A stretch of DNA of 64,000 nt from Ascaphus truei (lineage: Eukaryota; Chordata; Amphibia; Anura; Ascaphidae), in assembly GCA_036426205.1 (NCBI GenBank), contig CM071571.1, positions 112,671,676-112,735,675 on the forward strand. The letters run 5' to 3'. The notes under the pieces are model-generated. The model made no database searches. It saw only the letters and a list, made by a program, of their open reading frames with translations, and was not told the DNA's origin. This document shows, in pieces, positions 23,076 to 34,298 of this stretch; positions within the stretch are counted from its first letter, which is position 1, and every line of letters begins with the position of its first letter. Position numbers and translations under genes: made by a program.

Positions 23076-23110
23076 CTCCTTGAAAAAGCTCCATAGGGGG
23101 CGTGGGAGGA
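23076..23110 (+). ncRNA. Hammerhead-like relic lacking the GAAA half-core
   Basis: Helix I strand CTCC, core TTGAAAA (U3-A8 form, 23080-23086), helix II GCTCC...GGGGGC, then directly GTGGGAGG, where GAAACGC would be expected. The flanking helix I strand GGGAG is still complementary. The following AATAAACTTTTTTTATTTTT (from about 23149) matches the tail after the motif at 12957. Confidence 0.4.
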
Positions 23111-23395
23111 GAGTCTTTTGTTTTGTTCGTGTAACTTGTTATGTAGATCAATAAACTTTTTTTATTTTTTCAATTGCTGGTAAGTTTTCATTTTTCCAGG
23201 AGCTGCAGGCTCATCGACAGTGCTTAACAAATAACCCAAAAATCTACTCGCCGAACCAAAAAATCTACTCACCACCTAGCCCCACCCCTTAAAAAAGAAA
23301 TTGAATAAATTCCTAGTAAGAACTAATAACATTCATTTTTGACATAAGTTTATTTATTGTATTACATTTATAATTTACTACAATTTGTTTTTGTT

Positions 23396-23423
23396 ACGTG
23401 TGTGTGTGTGTGTGTGTGTGTGT
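23396..23423. repeat. (GT)n microsatellite
   Basis: About 13 GT units. Confidence 0.9.
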
Positions 23424-23764
23424 CTATGCCTCACTAATCCTAATCTAGAACAAAAAGACAGATATGAATGACTACTTTCCTGAACCCCTTAACCAATGTC
23501 AGGATGCCCCCACTTCACAATTTTCTAAAGCAGCAATCCCACCTGGGATCTTACCTAATCCGCAGTCCCTCAATGTCCAGGTACCCTCATTCCCGCAATG
23601 TTATATATTGGAGGGGAGGTGTTCCTTACCTGTATTCTGGCTCAGGGGGGAATCTGATGCCTCCCATGTGAAGCTTGAGTGTCAGACCTGGAAGAAAGCA
23701 GTATAGGTTACTTCCATGTAGGTATAGGCAGTTAAGATATATAGGGTAAATACGATATCCAGAT

Positions 23765-24128
23765 CCAGAGTGTGAGACAGAGAGAGTGTGACTGAGGCAG
23801 AGAGAGTATAAGACAGAGGCAGAGAGAGTGTGAGACAGAGTGTGAGACAGAGAGAGTATGAGACAGAGAGAGTGTGAGACAGAAAGAGTGTGAGACAAAG
23901 AGAGTGTGAGACAGAGGCAAAGAGAGTGTGAGACAGAGGCAGAGAGAGTGTAAGACAGAGGCAGAGAGAGCGTGAGACAGAGGCAGAGACTGGGTGACTG
24001 ATTGACTGACTGTGTGATTGATTGGGTGACTGACTGGGTGACTGACTGACTGGGTGGGTGGGTGATTGACTGGGTGGGTGACTGACTGGGTGGGTGACTG
24101 ACTGGGTGGGTGACTGACTGGGTGACTT
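23765..24128. repeat. Two adjoining minisatellites
   Basis: 23765-23990 repeats GAGAGAGTGTGAGACAGAGG with variants; 23990-24128 repeats GACTGGGTGGGTGACT. Reading frames across them give only repetitive SHSLSL-type and QSPTQS-type peptides, which I do not regard as genes. Confidence 0.9.
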
Positions 24129-24129
24129 T

Positions 24130-25860
24130 ACTTCTGGTGTCACACACACTCTCCCACACACACCCACACACAGTGGAGTATGAGAGGCAGCAATCCGAGA
24201 CGGCCACCTCCACATGCACCCATCGCCTGCCCCGGGGGGCTAGCCCAGCAACCGGGGGTGGAGGAAAAAGTGTACCTATGCAGGTGAAAAAGCACCAAGA
24301 CTCGGCCCTCTAGCCTCCAGACCCCATGCCAGTCCCTCACCGCATTGAGCGGGCAAGCATGGAAATGGGAGCACGAACCACGCACCAGCAGCCAGCTGTG
24401 ATCACGCACCACAGCCTCCCCACTCCCCCCCGCGCCAATCTCCTGCAACCCAGGCGTTATACATGCAATGACAGGCAAAGGAGCACCAGGATGCAAGGGA
24501 GTACATTGTCCCCTCCCAAGGAAAGGAACTCCCCCACCGTCGGGCATACCCCCACCAGCACCTCCCGCCACGGGGACCAGGGGCAGAAGGGGGGACACAG
24601 CACCGCGTGAGCACACACACACACGATAGAAGGGGGAGGCATGAGAGAAGGGTGGAGAGGCATGAGAGGGCATCATTACTTACCTCTGTGCAGAAAATGA
24701 AGGGTGGGCTTGACTGCTCAGCTCAGAGAGCCTGGCTGCACGCAAAATAAAATCCTGGCAGCTTGCCAAATCGCATCTGCCCAATCAGGAAGGAGGGAAT
24801 TTTTTTTTTTTAATTTAATATTTTTCAGCGCGAGCAGGGGAATTGAATCCGAATCACGTGCACTGCTTGGCAGGTCGCCAGCGGTCAAAATCCAGTGGCC
24901 CCCGACCACTACTCATCGATATACCTACTATTTTTTAGATGGTAAAGAGTAAGGCTGCAGCCAGGCAGGGAGCAGGCATGCTGGCACTCATGGGCGATGA
25001 TGTCACACACTCTTACTCGGCCGGGCGATTTGTGGCCGGCTAGGTGCGTGCTCGGGTGGGTGTGTCGGGGGCACGGCCAGGACTTTCGCAGAGCTGGTTC
25101 GCCCTCATTGGGCGAACTGCTCACGTGACGCATGAGCGAGCTCCAGATTCAAATTTTCTTGCTCCGGCAAGCAGCTAGGCGCTGAGCATGCGCAGATGCT
25201 CGCTCACACTGGCCACACACATTGCAGTAATGAGTTTCATCGGGGCCAGCATGAGCACGCACGCCCGCTCAGCACCCCCCTGGATGAGGCGTAAGATGTT
25301 CAGTGAGCAGGGACTTTCAGGTTGTCCTTGGTTTTACCAGGGCCACTTGGTTACTTAACCACCTTTTGTTAAGTACACAGGTGGCACGATCGAAGTCTTT
25401 ATAACATTGTTCCTTGTATGTTTCTCTGAAATTTCTTTTTTTTTAGAAACTTCTTCTGGATGTATCTTGGTACAGTTGGTAAAAAGTTGCTATTAGCATG
25501 CAAAAGCCAAGTGAATAAATAGCAGATATGAGATACATACCTTACCCTACAATAAAAGCCATAGGGGCCTATCCAGGTAGGTTCAATAAGATCACTGCCA
25601 TATCGAACATTTGGCATGTTCCTACCGACTGGTCTGAAATTTGTGCTATCACGGTATTCAGAAAGAGTTATCGCAAGTCAGATACAGTTCAGTAGGAAAA
25701 TGCCATACTGCTCGATTTTAGTAATATCTATAGCTTTGTCTTTTTATAAGATCTACCCATGCAATCTGCTTGCAGTCTATAAAAGCAGCACAGAGAGAAC
25801 TGCATCTCCCTGCACAGATCTTACAGGAGATCGCACTGTTATTATTTTATTTTAATAACA
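24130..25860. other. GC-rich unassigned region
   Basis: No gene is supported. Between 24950 and 25270 the DNA is CpG-rich with the 21-base palindrome GTTCGCCCTCATTGGGCGAA(C) at 25099. The same palindrome, inverted, is at 32808-32828 in a similar CpG-rich context (CACGTGAC, GTGCGTGCTCG), so both are parts of one unnamed repeat family. Confidence 0.4.
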
Positions 25861-25863
25861 CAG

Positions 25864-26520
25864 TGTCACGGGTGACCAGTAATTTGACACCGAAACTACC
25901 AGGGATCACTATCACTAGACGGTACGATACCAACTGGGGACCTGGGTAGTACACTCTATCCTAGCTAGGTTCAGGGGCCTTCTTCAAGTAAGCTTGCCCT
26001 GTCTGCTTTTCTTCCAGGATATCAGAGTGCTGAACACACAGAAGCCACTCTGAAATATATCTCCAGCTGATCTCCGTCAAACTCTACACTTTGTCTTACT
26101 GCAGAGACATTCTCCATCAAACTCCAAAGATGTTCTGATGCTCTGATCAGCAGCACTTCTTACGCAGCCCTTGGTGGCTATCTTTACTATGGAGAGGGAG
26201 CCGCCGATCAACAAGAGCACGGTTTGAGATTGTGCAGCCAAGCACCAGCTGGGTGCTTGCCCAGCTGCACTGGTCAGAGGAAGGGGCGTGCTAAGGCACT
26301 CAAGACCTTCAACTGGGTAGGAGCCACAGAGTCTGCAGAGAACAAAACATCCCCAGAACTGATTGTCCGCCCTTTCCCAATCCCCAAATGTCTTGACACC
26401 TTGCCAGTCCCAGCCTTTGTCTCAATCCTGCATTCCTATGCAAGTGCTTAGGCTGTTATTTGCCCAGTCTGTTTGCATGGAAATGATTACATACAATCCC
26501 CATTTACAGGGTTGACACTC
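25864..26520 (-). mobile_element. LTR fragment (TGTCACGGG type)
   Basis: It begins TGTCACGGGTGACCAG on the plus strand, like the LTR at 35841 (TGTCACGGGAGACCAG), and shares GGGGACCTGG and CCTAGCTA phrases with it. On the minus strand this gives the usual ...CCCGTGACA end. The other end (near GGGTTGACA) lacks a matching TSD. Confidence 0.4.
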
Positions 26521-26524
26521 AAAT

Positions 26525-27265
26525 TACAATCAAGTAGGGCCCCACTCCGTTCTAGGCCCCCGCTGGAAAGCGTAAATCGGCAAAAAAGCGGAACATAGCA
26601 TTTGCTATGTCCATCGACGATTTTTCGTCTTTCCTACCTCTTCTGTGCATGCGCAGACTCGGCCGTCCCCTTCCGCACATGCGCAATCTGGACCGCTTCC
26701 CCGTTCTTCGCATGCGCGACCTCAGCCGCTCCTCCTTCTGCACAGGCTGGACCTCGGCCGTCCCCCCTCTGTGCATGCGCAGACATGGTGGCCCTCTTCT
26801 CGGTACAGCCTTGGGCCAACCACCTGCTGATTGCCCATGGCCCCAGGTTCCAAATACTTGCTGTAGACCTCCTGGTCCTCCAGCCCGATGGCTGCGATTG
26901 GCTGCCTGTCGACTTCACTGCTTTGCCACTGGTAGCTGCTGTGGGGACCGCTGGCTGGGTCCTCTGCTGTACCGGCTGCACAGCCGCTTGCTGGTCCTCT
27001 GTTGGGGCTAGCTTTGCGTTGGCTATCAGCCCTGTAGCTGGGGAACATTGCCCCGGATTGGGGTTACTGGAACGGGGAGGGTTGGGCCATTTCACCCACA
27101 GATGGCCTGCCGGTCACAGTGGAGAAACCGGCCCTCATGGGCACCTTCTGCCGGCTCATCTAGAACACCTTTGGTACTCGGCCAACTCCACGATGGCTTG
27201 GTGGCTCAGGGAGATTGAGCTACCTGGGATGCACTGATCGCCGGCGTTGTAGCGGGGTCATGACC
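26525..27265. other. CpG-rich unassigned region with open but repetitive frames
   Basis: Long frames exist on both strands (up to 211 codons) but they run through a tandem repeat and show no known motif, so I do not call a gene. Confidence 0.4.
26640..26800. repeat. 32-bp tandem repeat with GCATGCGCA motif
   Basis: About five diverged units, each with a CATGCGCA-type core followed by CTCGGCCGTCCCC or a variant. The motif resembles the binding half-site of the NRF1 factor (TGCGCATGCGCA type). Confidence 0.7.
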
Positions 27266-27389
27266 CGTTTTTCTGGCTGTCTCCTCAGGGGCACACAACC
27301 CTCCACCATCTGGGTGGTTATGAGGCAAGGCAACCGTAGGAGTTAATGTTTCCCCTTATGTGATATCATTGGATGATGTGTCACTGGGG

Positions 27390-27545
27390 TTTTTTGTTTG
27401 CCTTCCTCTGGATCAATATACTGTACTGTAAGTATGGATATAGGATAAAGTATAACTCGTCTAAATTTAGCATAGGTTGAATTTGATGGACACATCTTTT
27501 TTCAACCTCGTTTACTATGTAACAATGTAATTATGTAACTATGTA
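27390..27545 (+). mobile_element. LINE/SINE 3' tail with (ATGTAACT)-type repeat
   Basis: GGATCAATATACTG..., ATAGGTTGAATTTGATGGAC and TTTTTTCAACCTCG, then ACTATGTAACAATGTAATTATGTAACT. This ordered set is a common 3' end of CR1/L2-type LINEs and the SINEs that share their tails in fish and amphibians. The 5' limit is unclear. Confidence 0.6.
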
Positions 27546-27549
27546 CTCA

Positions 27550-28010
27550 CCAAGACCACCTCTTCAAGCAACTGATGATCATGGACTACTGCACATAATG
27601 CTGCTGAGGATCATTACATTGCATTGTGGGGCAAGACATGGTGCCGCGGTTGGATGAATTTTCATCTCAGCAAAGGTAAGAAACACATTAATTGTATTTT
27701 ATTTAATTGTTTAGAAAAAAAATTGGGATGCCCATTGACTAGCAATGTGTTTATCTATGTCCTTTTGAGGGTATAGATAACCACATTGACTATAAATGGG
27801 TTAATTGGCAAATGTTTGTTTTTATTTAATTGTAGTGTATTTTATTTTGTGGTTGTTTTTTTTTAGGTTGCCCATTCATTGCCATTGTTGTTATCCATGC
27901 TCAAATTGTGAGCATGTTTTACCACAGTGACAATCAATGGGTTTATTGGCTACTGTTTAATGTATTGTACTGTTATGCAAATGTTATTTTATTGTGTATG
28001 TATTTTGTTA
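27550..28010. repeat. CCCATT...AATGGG palindromic cassettes
   Basis: Two imperfect dyads of about 80 bases (27726-27806 and 27871-27955), each from GCCCATTSA-type to TSAATGGGTT with a GTTATC/ATAACC inner part. Similar cassettes are at 32980-33055 and 45850-45935. They look like solitary parts of the Harbinger-like family. Confidence 0.5.
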
Positions 28011-28013
28011 GAG

Positions 28014-28245
28014 AGGGAGTGGCTCAGTAAGTAAAGACACTGACTGGCATTGGGAGTTTGAAGAGCCTAGTTCAATTCCTTGTGTCGGTCGTTGTGACCT
28101 TGGGCAAGTCACTTTATCTCCCTGTGCCTTAGGCACCAAAAACATAGATTGTAAGCTCCACGGGGCAGTGACTTTTGTCTGCAAAATGTCTCTGTCGCTA
28201 CGTAAAACTAGCAGCGCTATACAAGAACATGCTATTATTATAATT
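28014..28245 (+). mobile_element. tRNA-derived SINE
   Basis: The head has Pol III box A-like TGGCTCAGTAAG (28020) and box B-like AGTTCAATTCC (28068). The body has GACCTTGGGCAAGTCACTT (28097), the conserved central part of CORE/MIR-type SINEs. The tail has ATTGTAAGCTCCACGGGGCA and AGCAGCGCTATACAAG, an L2-type 3' end, and closes in ATTATTAT. This is a complete-looking copy. Confidence 0.85.
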
Positions 28246-28366
28246 ATTATTTTTATAAAAAAAGAAAAAAAAGGACAAATGGGCTATTAGCAATTTTTGG
28301 CTACTGGTGCTTTTGCCCATTTGTATGTGTGATGATGGGGGTAGAGGGGTTGGGGGATGGGGGTAG

Positions 28367-28819
28367 TTGCCCAGGGAAGGTTGTTTCCGGTGTGGTAGCT
28401 GCAAAGCATTTCAATATGTGCTTGCAACTAAAACCTTTTACAATGATGATCAACAGAAACATTTTGAGATTAGACACTTTGTGAATTGTAAAAGCTACAA
28501 TGTTGTATATTTGATTAAATGTGACTGTGGGCGCAGTTATGTGGGAAAAACACTACGTGAGCTGCGCAGACGGATACTGGAGCACATTAACTCTGTCATT
28601 AATAAAGCTGACACTCCAGTTGCACGTCACGTTAATCTGGTACACAATGGGGACCTAAAATGTCTTCAATTTATAGGGATTGATCGTGTATTCAACAGCA
28701 TTAGAGGTGGTGACATTGATAAAAAACTACTTCAAAGAGAAGCTGAGTGGATATATCGCCTCAAAACCTTATATCCACATGGCCTCAACGACGGCTTCAC
28801 ATTCACCCCGTTTATTTAA
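28367..28819 (+). pseudogene. Penelope-like element, GIY-YIG endonuclease end
   Basis: The 150-codon frame starts in the cysteine-rich linker (CFRCGSCKAF, with HFEIRHFVNC following) and covers the whole GIY-YIG nuclease: NVVYLIKCDCGRSYVGKTL (first two strands, YVG), RELRRRILEH (catalytic helix), RGGDIDKKLLQREAEWIYRL and the terminal LYPHGLN block before the stop. The reverse transcriptase is absent, so the copy is 5'-truncated; the ATG at 28367 is simply the first in frame. It is not the same copy type as 372-1439 or 9600-12002 (many substitutions), although all three keep the same motifs. A well-formed hammerhead motif follows 520 bp downstream on the same strand. The nuclease itself has no stop codon or frameshift. 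Confidence 0.85.
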
Positions 28820-30150
28820 TAACTTCAGCCATCTACTATGGGATTGTATCTATTCACCTGTTTCTAATTATGAGCATGTCCCTGCTCTACATGTCTCTCC
28901 CCCTTTAATTCCCCTTTTTGCTTTTCCTTTTAAATTTGTTTTACAATCACAAGTTGCTGTTTGACATGTTCATATTACTTGTATCAGAACGAGTAACATT
29001 GTTGCTAAGTCTCTCTCCTCGGTTTACCACAAGTTGTTCAGATAGTTTCAAGTCACAGTATTATACTGACAATTTAGTCCAGTGCATCGTTATTGTTGAT
29101 ACATTTATGTTATATATTAAGAATGATGTATTCTTGTGATTGAATAAAATATGTGACTATTGTGCGTAACACATTTCGGGTTTACCTACATTAGCCGTCT
29201 GCTATTACAGGTTCTATTCAGTATACAGTACCTGTTAGAGTACAGTGGGTAACGTGAGCCTATTATGCCTATTAAGCACTGACTCATAATTAACATAAAT
29301 AGACGCCCTTAGTGTAGTATCCCGACATCCACCTGCCCCTGACGAAGCTTCGCCTGGAGAGAAACGCGTAGGGCGTGGGCGCAGTGACGTGGTGACGTCA
29401 CATCACGTGGTGTAGCTGATTCCTGGTGTATCGGAGCCCCGGCTTGTATGCTGGATGCGGGCGGGTAGCCGTGATCCATGAGAGATGCAGCGTTCAAGCG
29501 TTCAATCATAGCTAAGTACTTCTATGCTAATCTCACAGAGTGTTATGTTGCAGAGCTTATGCTTGGTTTATCATCACTAGCTCTAGGGACTCCTGAGTAA
29601 AATTTGACAGCGATGTTGGAGCTGTGCTGTTTGAATCCAAACAGCGTTCATATGGTAGTTTAGTAGATTAGGGAATCCCCCCTCCACCCTGCATACATAC
29701 CTCTGAGAGTAATGGTTTATCAGAGACTCTGCAGTCTTCACGGGCGCTGTGTTGTTCTCATTTCATGCTGTATTTATCTTATTGCTGGGGCTAGGTCATA
29801 TGAGTCTGATTACCAGATTGTTTGGTGATCGACTGTGTGTAGAACTCTCATTTTTGCAATTTGAGCAGGAGGATAGTGTTATACAGATTTACACTAAATA
29901 TAACTGGAATTAGCTACATCTACACCACGTGTTAGTTTTTAAAGATTTTTATATTTTTCACTTCGTCACCTTTGTGTTTCACGTTGAATAGTCACTATTA
30001 CAATCAAATAAACATTATTAGTGTGGAGTGCACCACAAATGTACATTCTGTGAGTGATCTGGTGATGCGTCACCATTTTTCACTCAATTGTTAATACTAT
30101 TGACTACTGTACATAGGTAGCACCCATTTTTGATACTGTACATCTCTGAT
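28820..30150 (+). mobile_element. 3' tail of the PLE with hammerhead and terminal segment
   Basis: Noncoding DNA that follows the nuclease stop, includes the hammerhead at 29335-29374 and runs about 790 bp further to TAGCACCCATTTTTGAT (30118). Similar endings (GCACCGATTTTTGGATT at 20179, GGCACCGGTATATTG at 34955, GGCGCTACTTCAATTTG at 39490) close the other tails of this type, so I take it as the element end. Confidence 0.5.
29335..29374 (+). ncRNA. Hammerhead ribozyme motif with canonical core
   Basis: Helix I GCCC (29335-29338) with GGGC (29371-29374); core CTGACGA (29339-29345); helix II CTTC...GGAG with flanking A-rich bases; core GAAA (29361-29364); helix III ACGCGT with a 2-base loop; predicted cleavage after A29370. 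All invariant core bases are present. The 2-bp helix III fits the PLE type, which is thought to work as a dimer. Confidence 0.75.
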
Positions 30151-30238
30151 TAAGTATTATCTAAACTTGAATTAGTGAGCGGTGTGACATGCCTTTTGTG
30201 TTTCCTGTATAACTTTAATTTACCATATGGTGGCTGGG

Positions 30239-32493
30239 TTTACTAATAGGGAAGTCCTGTTGCTGCCTCAGACAAGTAATAGGTGACCGGTGTTTTCGGT
30301 GTATAAATGGAGAAGAGTAGGGTAGAGATAGAACCCAAATGCAGCACTCAGGTTCACGCTCTGTGTGATGAGTGAATGATTTAAAACGTAACTTTAATAA
30401 TACCAATGAATTAAAATAATGGGTATTAAAAACAGACGGCCTGAAGGTGTTCGGACCTTCAATGCTTAAACCGTATAGGTTCAGGGTCTATGATAACTGT
30501 GTGTACTGTGCAATACAGATGTCACACTAAACAACAGTCCTTATAAGGATCTGAGGTAAAAGCAATTCTTACAGGGTAGCTCTAGGGTAAGTACTGAAGT
30601 GCAGATCACTAAAGGCAGAATAAATTGAACCGTGATGGTAGTAATATATGTACTTGTAATTAGTGAACTATGATGACATGAGGTCTGGACAGTTCCAGTG
30701 TGTGGTGAGTCTCAGTAGGATAATTCCTGGTAGGTGGAATAATGAGTCAGGTTGACCCAGAGTAACCTCCTTCTGTGTGCAGTAGTAGGGAGGATGTGAC
30801 CTCTAATAACCTTTTGAGCGCTAGTAAAAGGCTATTTGCACAGTAGGCAGACTGACACAGAATAAACACATTCTCACATAAATCTGAGACTGTCTCAAAC
30901 ACGTGGTAGTGTACATACTGTATATATAAGAATAGTAGTAGTGGTTCATACAGTATAAAAACACCAAATAGTGATAGCTGCCTGAATTGTGCTCTCAGAT
31001 CAGTCTTACTGTGATAATTGTAGTATATAGTGTATGTTACACTGTGTCACTTAGCCTCTGTAGACCTGATGGTTGACGCTGACAAATACCCAGATGTAGA
31101 GGTCAGTATATACTGGGTCATGGACTAACACACCTTTGTGATAGTTCTGCCCAGGGGAATCGTGACACACGGATATTCACATGTAGATAGGCTGAGTGCA
31201 ACAGACTGTATGTTAGAAGTGAAGTAACCCCATTGTAACTGCTGTCAGGAGATCCCTGGATCACAGCAGTAAACGGGGGACTAAACTGAGTACTTAGACC
31301 ATATAAGAGCAACAATTGCCTGTATCAAATTGCAACGAGGCTCAAAGTGTCCATCGGGGCACTCTGAAAGCCTGTATAGATCGCGCAGGCAGGGAACCGC
31401 ATCAACTCGCGGTTAGAGACTATGAATGTGGAGAAGATCAGACCCCTGCGCGTGCACGTGTGAAGACAGAGCCGGCTCTTATATTGCTGATGTTGCTCTT
31501 ATATGGTCTAAGTACTCAGTTTAGTCCCCCGTTTACTGCTTTGATCCAGGGATCTCCTGACAGCAGTTACAATGGGGTTACTTCACTTCTAACATACAGT
31601 CTGTTGCACTCAGCCTATCTACATGTGAATATCCGTGTGTCACGATTCCCCTGGGCAGAACTATCACAAAGGTGTGTTAGTCCATGACCCAGTATATACT
31701 GACCTCTACATCTGGGTATTTGTCAGCGTTAACCATCAGGTCTACAGAGGCTAAGTGACACAGTGTAACATACACTATATACTACAATTATCACAGTAAG
31801 ACTGATCTGAGAGCACAATTCAGGCAGCTATCACTATTTGGTGTTTTTATACTGTATGAACCACTACTACTATTCTTATATATACAGTATGTACACTACC
31901 ACGTGTTTGAGACAGTCTCAGATTTATGTGAGAATGTGTTTATTCTGTGTCAGTCTGCCTGCTGTGCAAATAGCCTTTTACTAGCACTCAAAAGGTTATT
32001 AGAGGTCACATCCTCCCTACTACTGCACACAGAAGGAGGTTACTCTAGGTCAACCTGACTCATTATTCCACCTACCAGGAATTATCCTACTGAGACTCAC
32101 CACACACTGGAACTGTCCAGACCTCATGTCATCATAGTTCACTAATTACAAGTACATATATTACTACCATCCCGGTTCAATTTATTCTGCCTTTAGTGAT
32201 CTGCACTTCAGTACTTACCCTAGAGCTACCCTGTAAGAATTGCTTTTACCTCAGATCCTTATAAGGACTGTTGTTTAGTGTGACATCTGTATTGCACAGT
32301 ACACACAGTTATCATAGACCCTGAACCTAGACGGTTCAAGCATTGAAGGTCCGAACACCTTCAGGTCGTCTGTTTTTAATACCCATTATTTTAATTCATT
32401 GGTATTATTAAAGTTACGTTTTAAATCATTCACTCATCACACAGACCATGAACCTGAGTGCTGCATTTGTGTTCTATCTCTACCCTACTCTTC
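30239..32493. repeat. Large palindrome with 1-kb arms
   Basis: About 30308-31309 is the reverse complement of about 31491-32490, with a 180-base spacer at 31310-31490. Only scattered differences are seen, so identity looks very high. CATATGGTGGCTGGGT occurs on both sides (30223-30238 and 32495-32510) like a long target-site duplication, with about 70 bases between it and the left arm. I see no coding motif; frames in it are mirror images of each other. It may be an inverted double insertion, a foldback element, or an assembly artefact. Confidence 0.8.
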
Positions 32494-32510
32494 TCCATAT
32501 GGTGGCTGGG

Positions 32511-33400
32511 TAATGTTTTATTTGTAATGGTCAAATGCACTCGTGTCAAGATCTGAATAATAGGGATTTTGCCCATTGCTGTACTGTATGAGTTGGGTGC
32601 ATTGTTTGGGGTAGGTATTAGGCTGCATCAATAGTGCAGGAGACGGTATGAGTAACGTCGCTCTTTCCGAAAACAAACACTAAGATGCCAATGTGCATCT
32701 GTATAGTTTGCGCACACGAGCACGTGCAAAGGCACGGCGGGGTGACCGGTACTTCACGTGACAATGTTGATTGAATTTGCCACACGACGGCCGGTTCACA
32801 TGAACGGTTTGCCCAATGAGGGCGAACCAGCTACATGACGTCACGGATGCGCCCCCAAACACACCCTCAACAGGCCTCCCGCTGCCTCTGCTGCAGGACA
32901 GAAATCTCTCCTACTTGAGGCGAGCATGACGCCGCCCCAATGCGCCCACGCATGCTTACACTATGGCTGAGGCCTTAGGGTGCCCATTCATTGCCATTTG
33001 GGTTATCTTTGCTCCCATTAGGGCATAGGTAACCACACTGGCAATCAATGGGCATATTGGATAGCATTGGTTGTGGTATTGTATTTTAATATTTATTGGG
33101 GATAGAGAGGGTGGGTTAAGGTGCTATTTGGCCCAAGGTGGGTGTTTAGGCCTACCAGGCGGGTAGCGGAAGTGGTTAACCCCTTCATTACCTTAGCGGT
33201 AGTAACAGCTAAGGTAACGAAGGGGCTAACACCTCCCGCAACCCTCCAGGCCTTACCACCCACCCTGGGGCAACTCCAACCTTCACCCATTTGCTCTACC
33301 CCCAATAAACCAGGCACTGATATTAAACCCCATTCAATACCTTAGTGGTTAGCTGTTAAGATAATGAAGCTGCCTGTAAATGTATTTTTAGTACACTGGA
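32511..33400. other. CpG-rich unassigned repeat plus solitary palindromic cassettes
   Basis: 32650-32960 resembles 24950-25270 (shared palindrome GTTTGCCCAATGAGGGCGAA). 32970-33055 is a CCCATT...AATGGG cassette. 33175-33230 is a TTAACCCC/GCGGT cassette, followed by a weaker half copy at 33325-33375. This resembles a fragment of the Harbinger-like family. No gene. Confidence 0.5.
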
Positions 33401-34258
33401 TGGAATGCATGTCAGCTCCAGAGACACTCGGCTATTGTCCAATGTAGTAATAATAATTTTTTACCATCAGAGTCACATAGTGGGTCCAATATCATCACAT
33501 TTCAGGTGGTGAGATCAGAATGTGTGAGTTGCAGTCACAATGTGAATCTCCGAGCTACCTGAATAGCTCAATCTGTCAGAAATGCGAGTTTGAGTATTTT
33601 TTGCACTACGCTCAGTTGATCTTGCTTAATCAAGCGGGAAGAAGCTTTTTTCAAGCTAGTTTACCATATTATCAGAGCTTTCTGAATAGCTACACATGCA
33701 AACTCGCTTGAAAAGTGCTCAAAACTGTTGATACAGTAAGTCACTTATCGAAGCTACCTGAATAGGCCCCATCTTATATTCTCTTCCACAGAATTCCTGT
33801 GATCATACTTAGTTTTTATTTGAACAGACTCCATGTGAGTTAATTGGTTATGTGATGGACATGAGAACCTTAATCGGGAGGGTATACCAAAGAAGATGAG
33901 CAAGAACTCTGGGAGAATATTACATCTTCTAAAGAAGAAGTGTGTCTGCTGTCGTAGAGGATTCTGATGATATGTAATTTAAAATTCTGACATCTACCCT
34001 CTCTATTCCTTTATAGCAATTGTTGGTCTGATTGGCTATCAATGTGATGACATCTTTGCATGAGGCATAGCATTGTGGATGTTCCAAGTTAATTGTGTTT
34101 CCTTTCTCTGCTGACTTTGTGCTTTCATATGCTGCATACAGCCATGCATTGGTTGTTTGAGTCAGGATTGAATACATTCCAGACAGAACGAGTATTTTTC
34201 ATTTTTCACTCATGGTGGTGGACATGAATTAGCTGTACTATCCTGAATACCTTGATCA
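33401..34258. other. No gene; part of the flank of a PLE tail
   Basis: 33520-33770 has repeated GAGCTACCTGAATAGCTC and AAGCTACCTGAATAGGCCCC, a Harbinger-type end (GGGGCCTATTCAGGTAGCTT on the other strand). The rest is unassigned. Confidence 0.4.
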
Positions 34259-34298
34259 AGCCCTGACGAAGTTACTCGTGTCACGAAATGCGTAGGGT
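34259..34298 (+). ncRNA. Hammerhead ribozyme motif (C3-G8)
   Basis: Core CTGACGA (34263-34269), helix II GTTAC-TCGT-GTCAC with one mismatch, core GAAA (34285-34288), helix III ATGCGT (A-U and U-G pairs), cleavage-site A34294, helix I reduced to CC with GG. Confidence 0.65.

Noticed and set aside
23765..24128. Possible CRISPR-like array
   Set aside because: Units are contiguous without unique spacers; this is a minisatellite in a eukaryotic genome.
23626..24219. 197- and 177-codon minus-strand frames
   Set aside because: They run through two minisatellites and give only repeated HSLCL/QSPTQS text.
24140..24676. 178-codon minus-strand frame
   Set aside because: GC-rich text of Gly/Ser/Cys with overlapping frames on both strands and no motif.
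26602..27237. 211-codon plus-strand frame and 153-codon minus-strand frame
   Set aside because: They cover a CpG-rich tandem repeat, are open on both strands at once and have no domain.
28014..28090. Possible tRNA gene (box A and box B present)
   Set aside because: No cloverleaf with matching acceptor stem; the downstream part is SINE body, so it is a SINE head.
31316..31687. 123-codon frame
   Set aside because: It lies in the palindrome and its C-terminal half is repeated exactly by the mirror frame at 31118-31315, so it is a by-product of the repeat.
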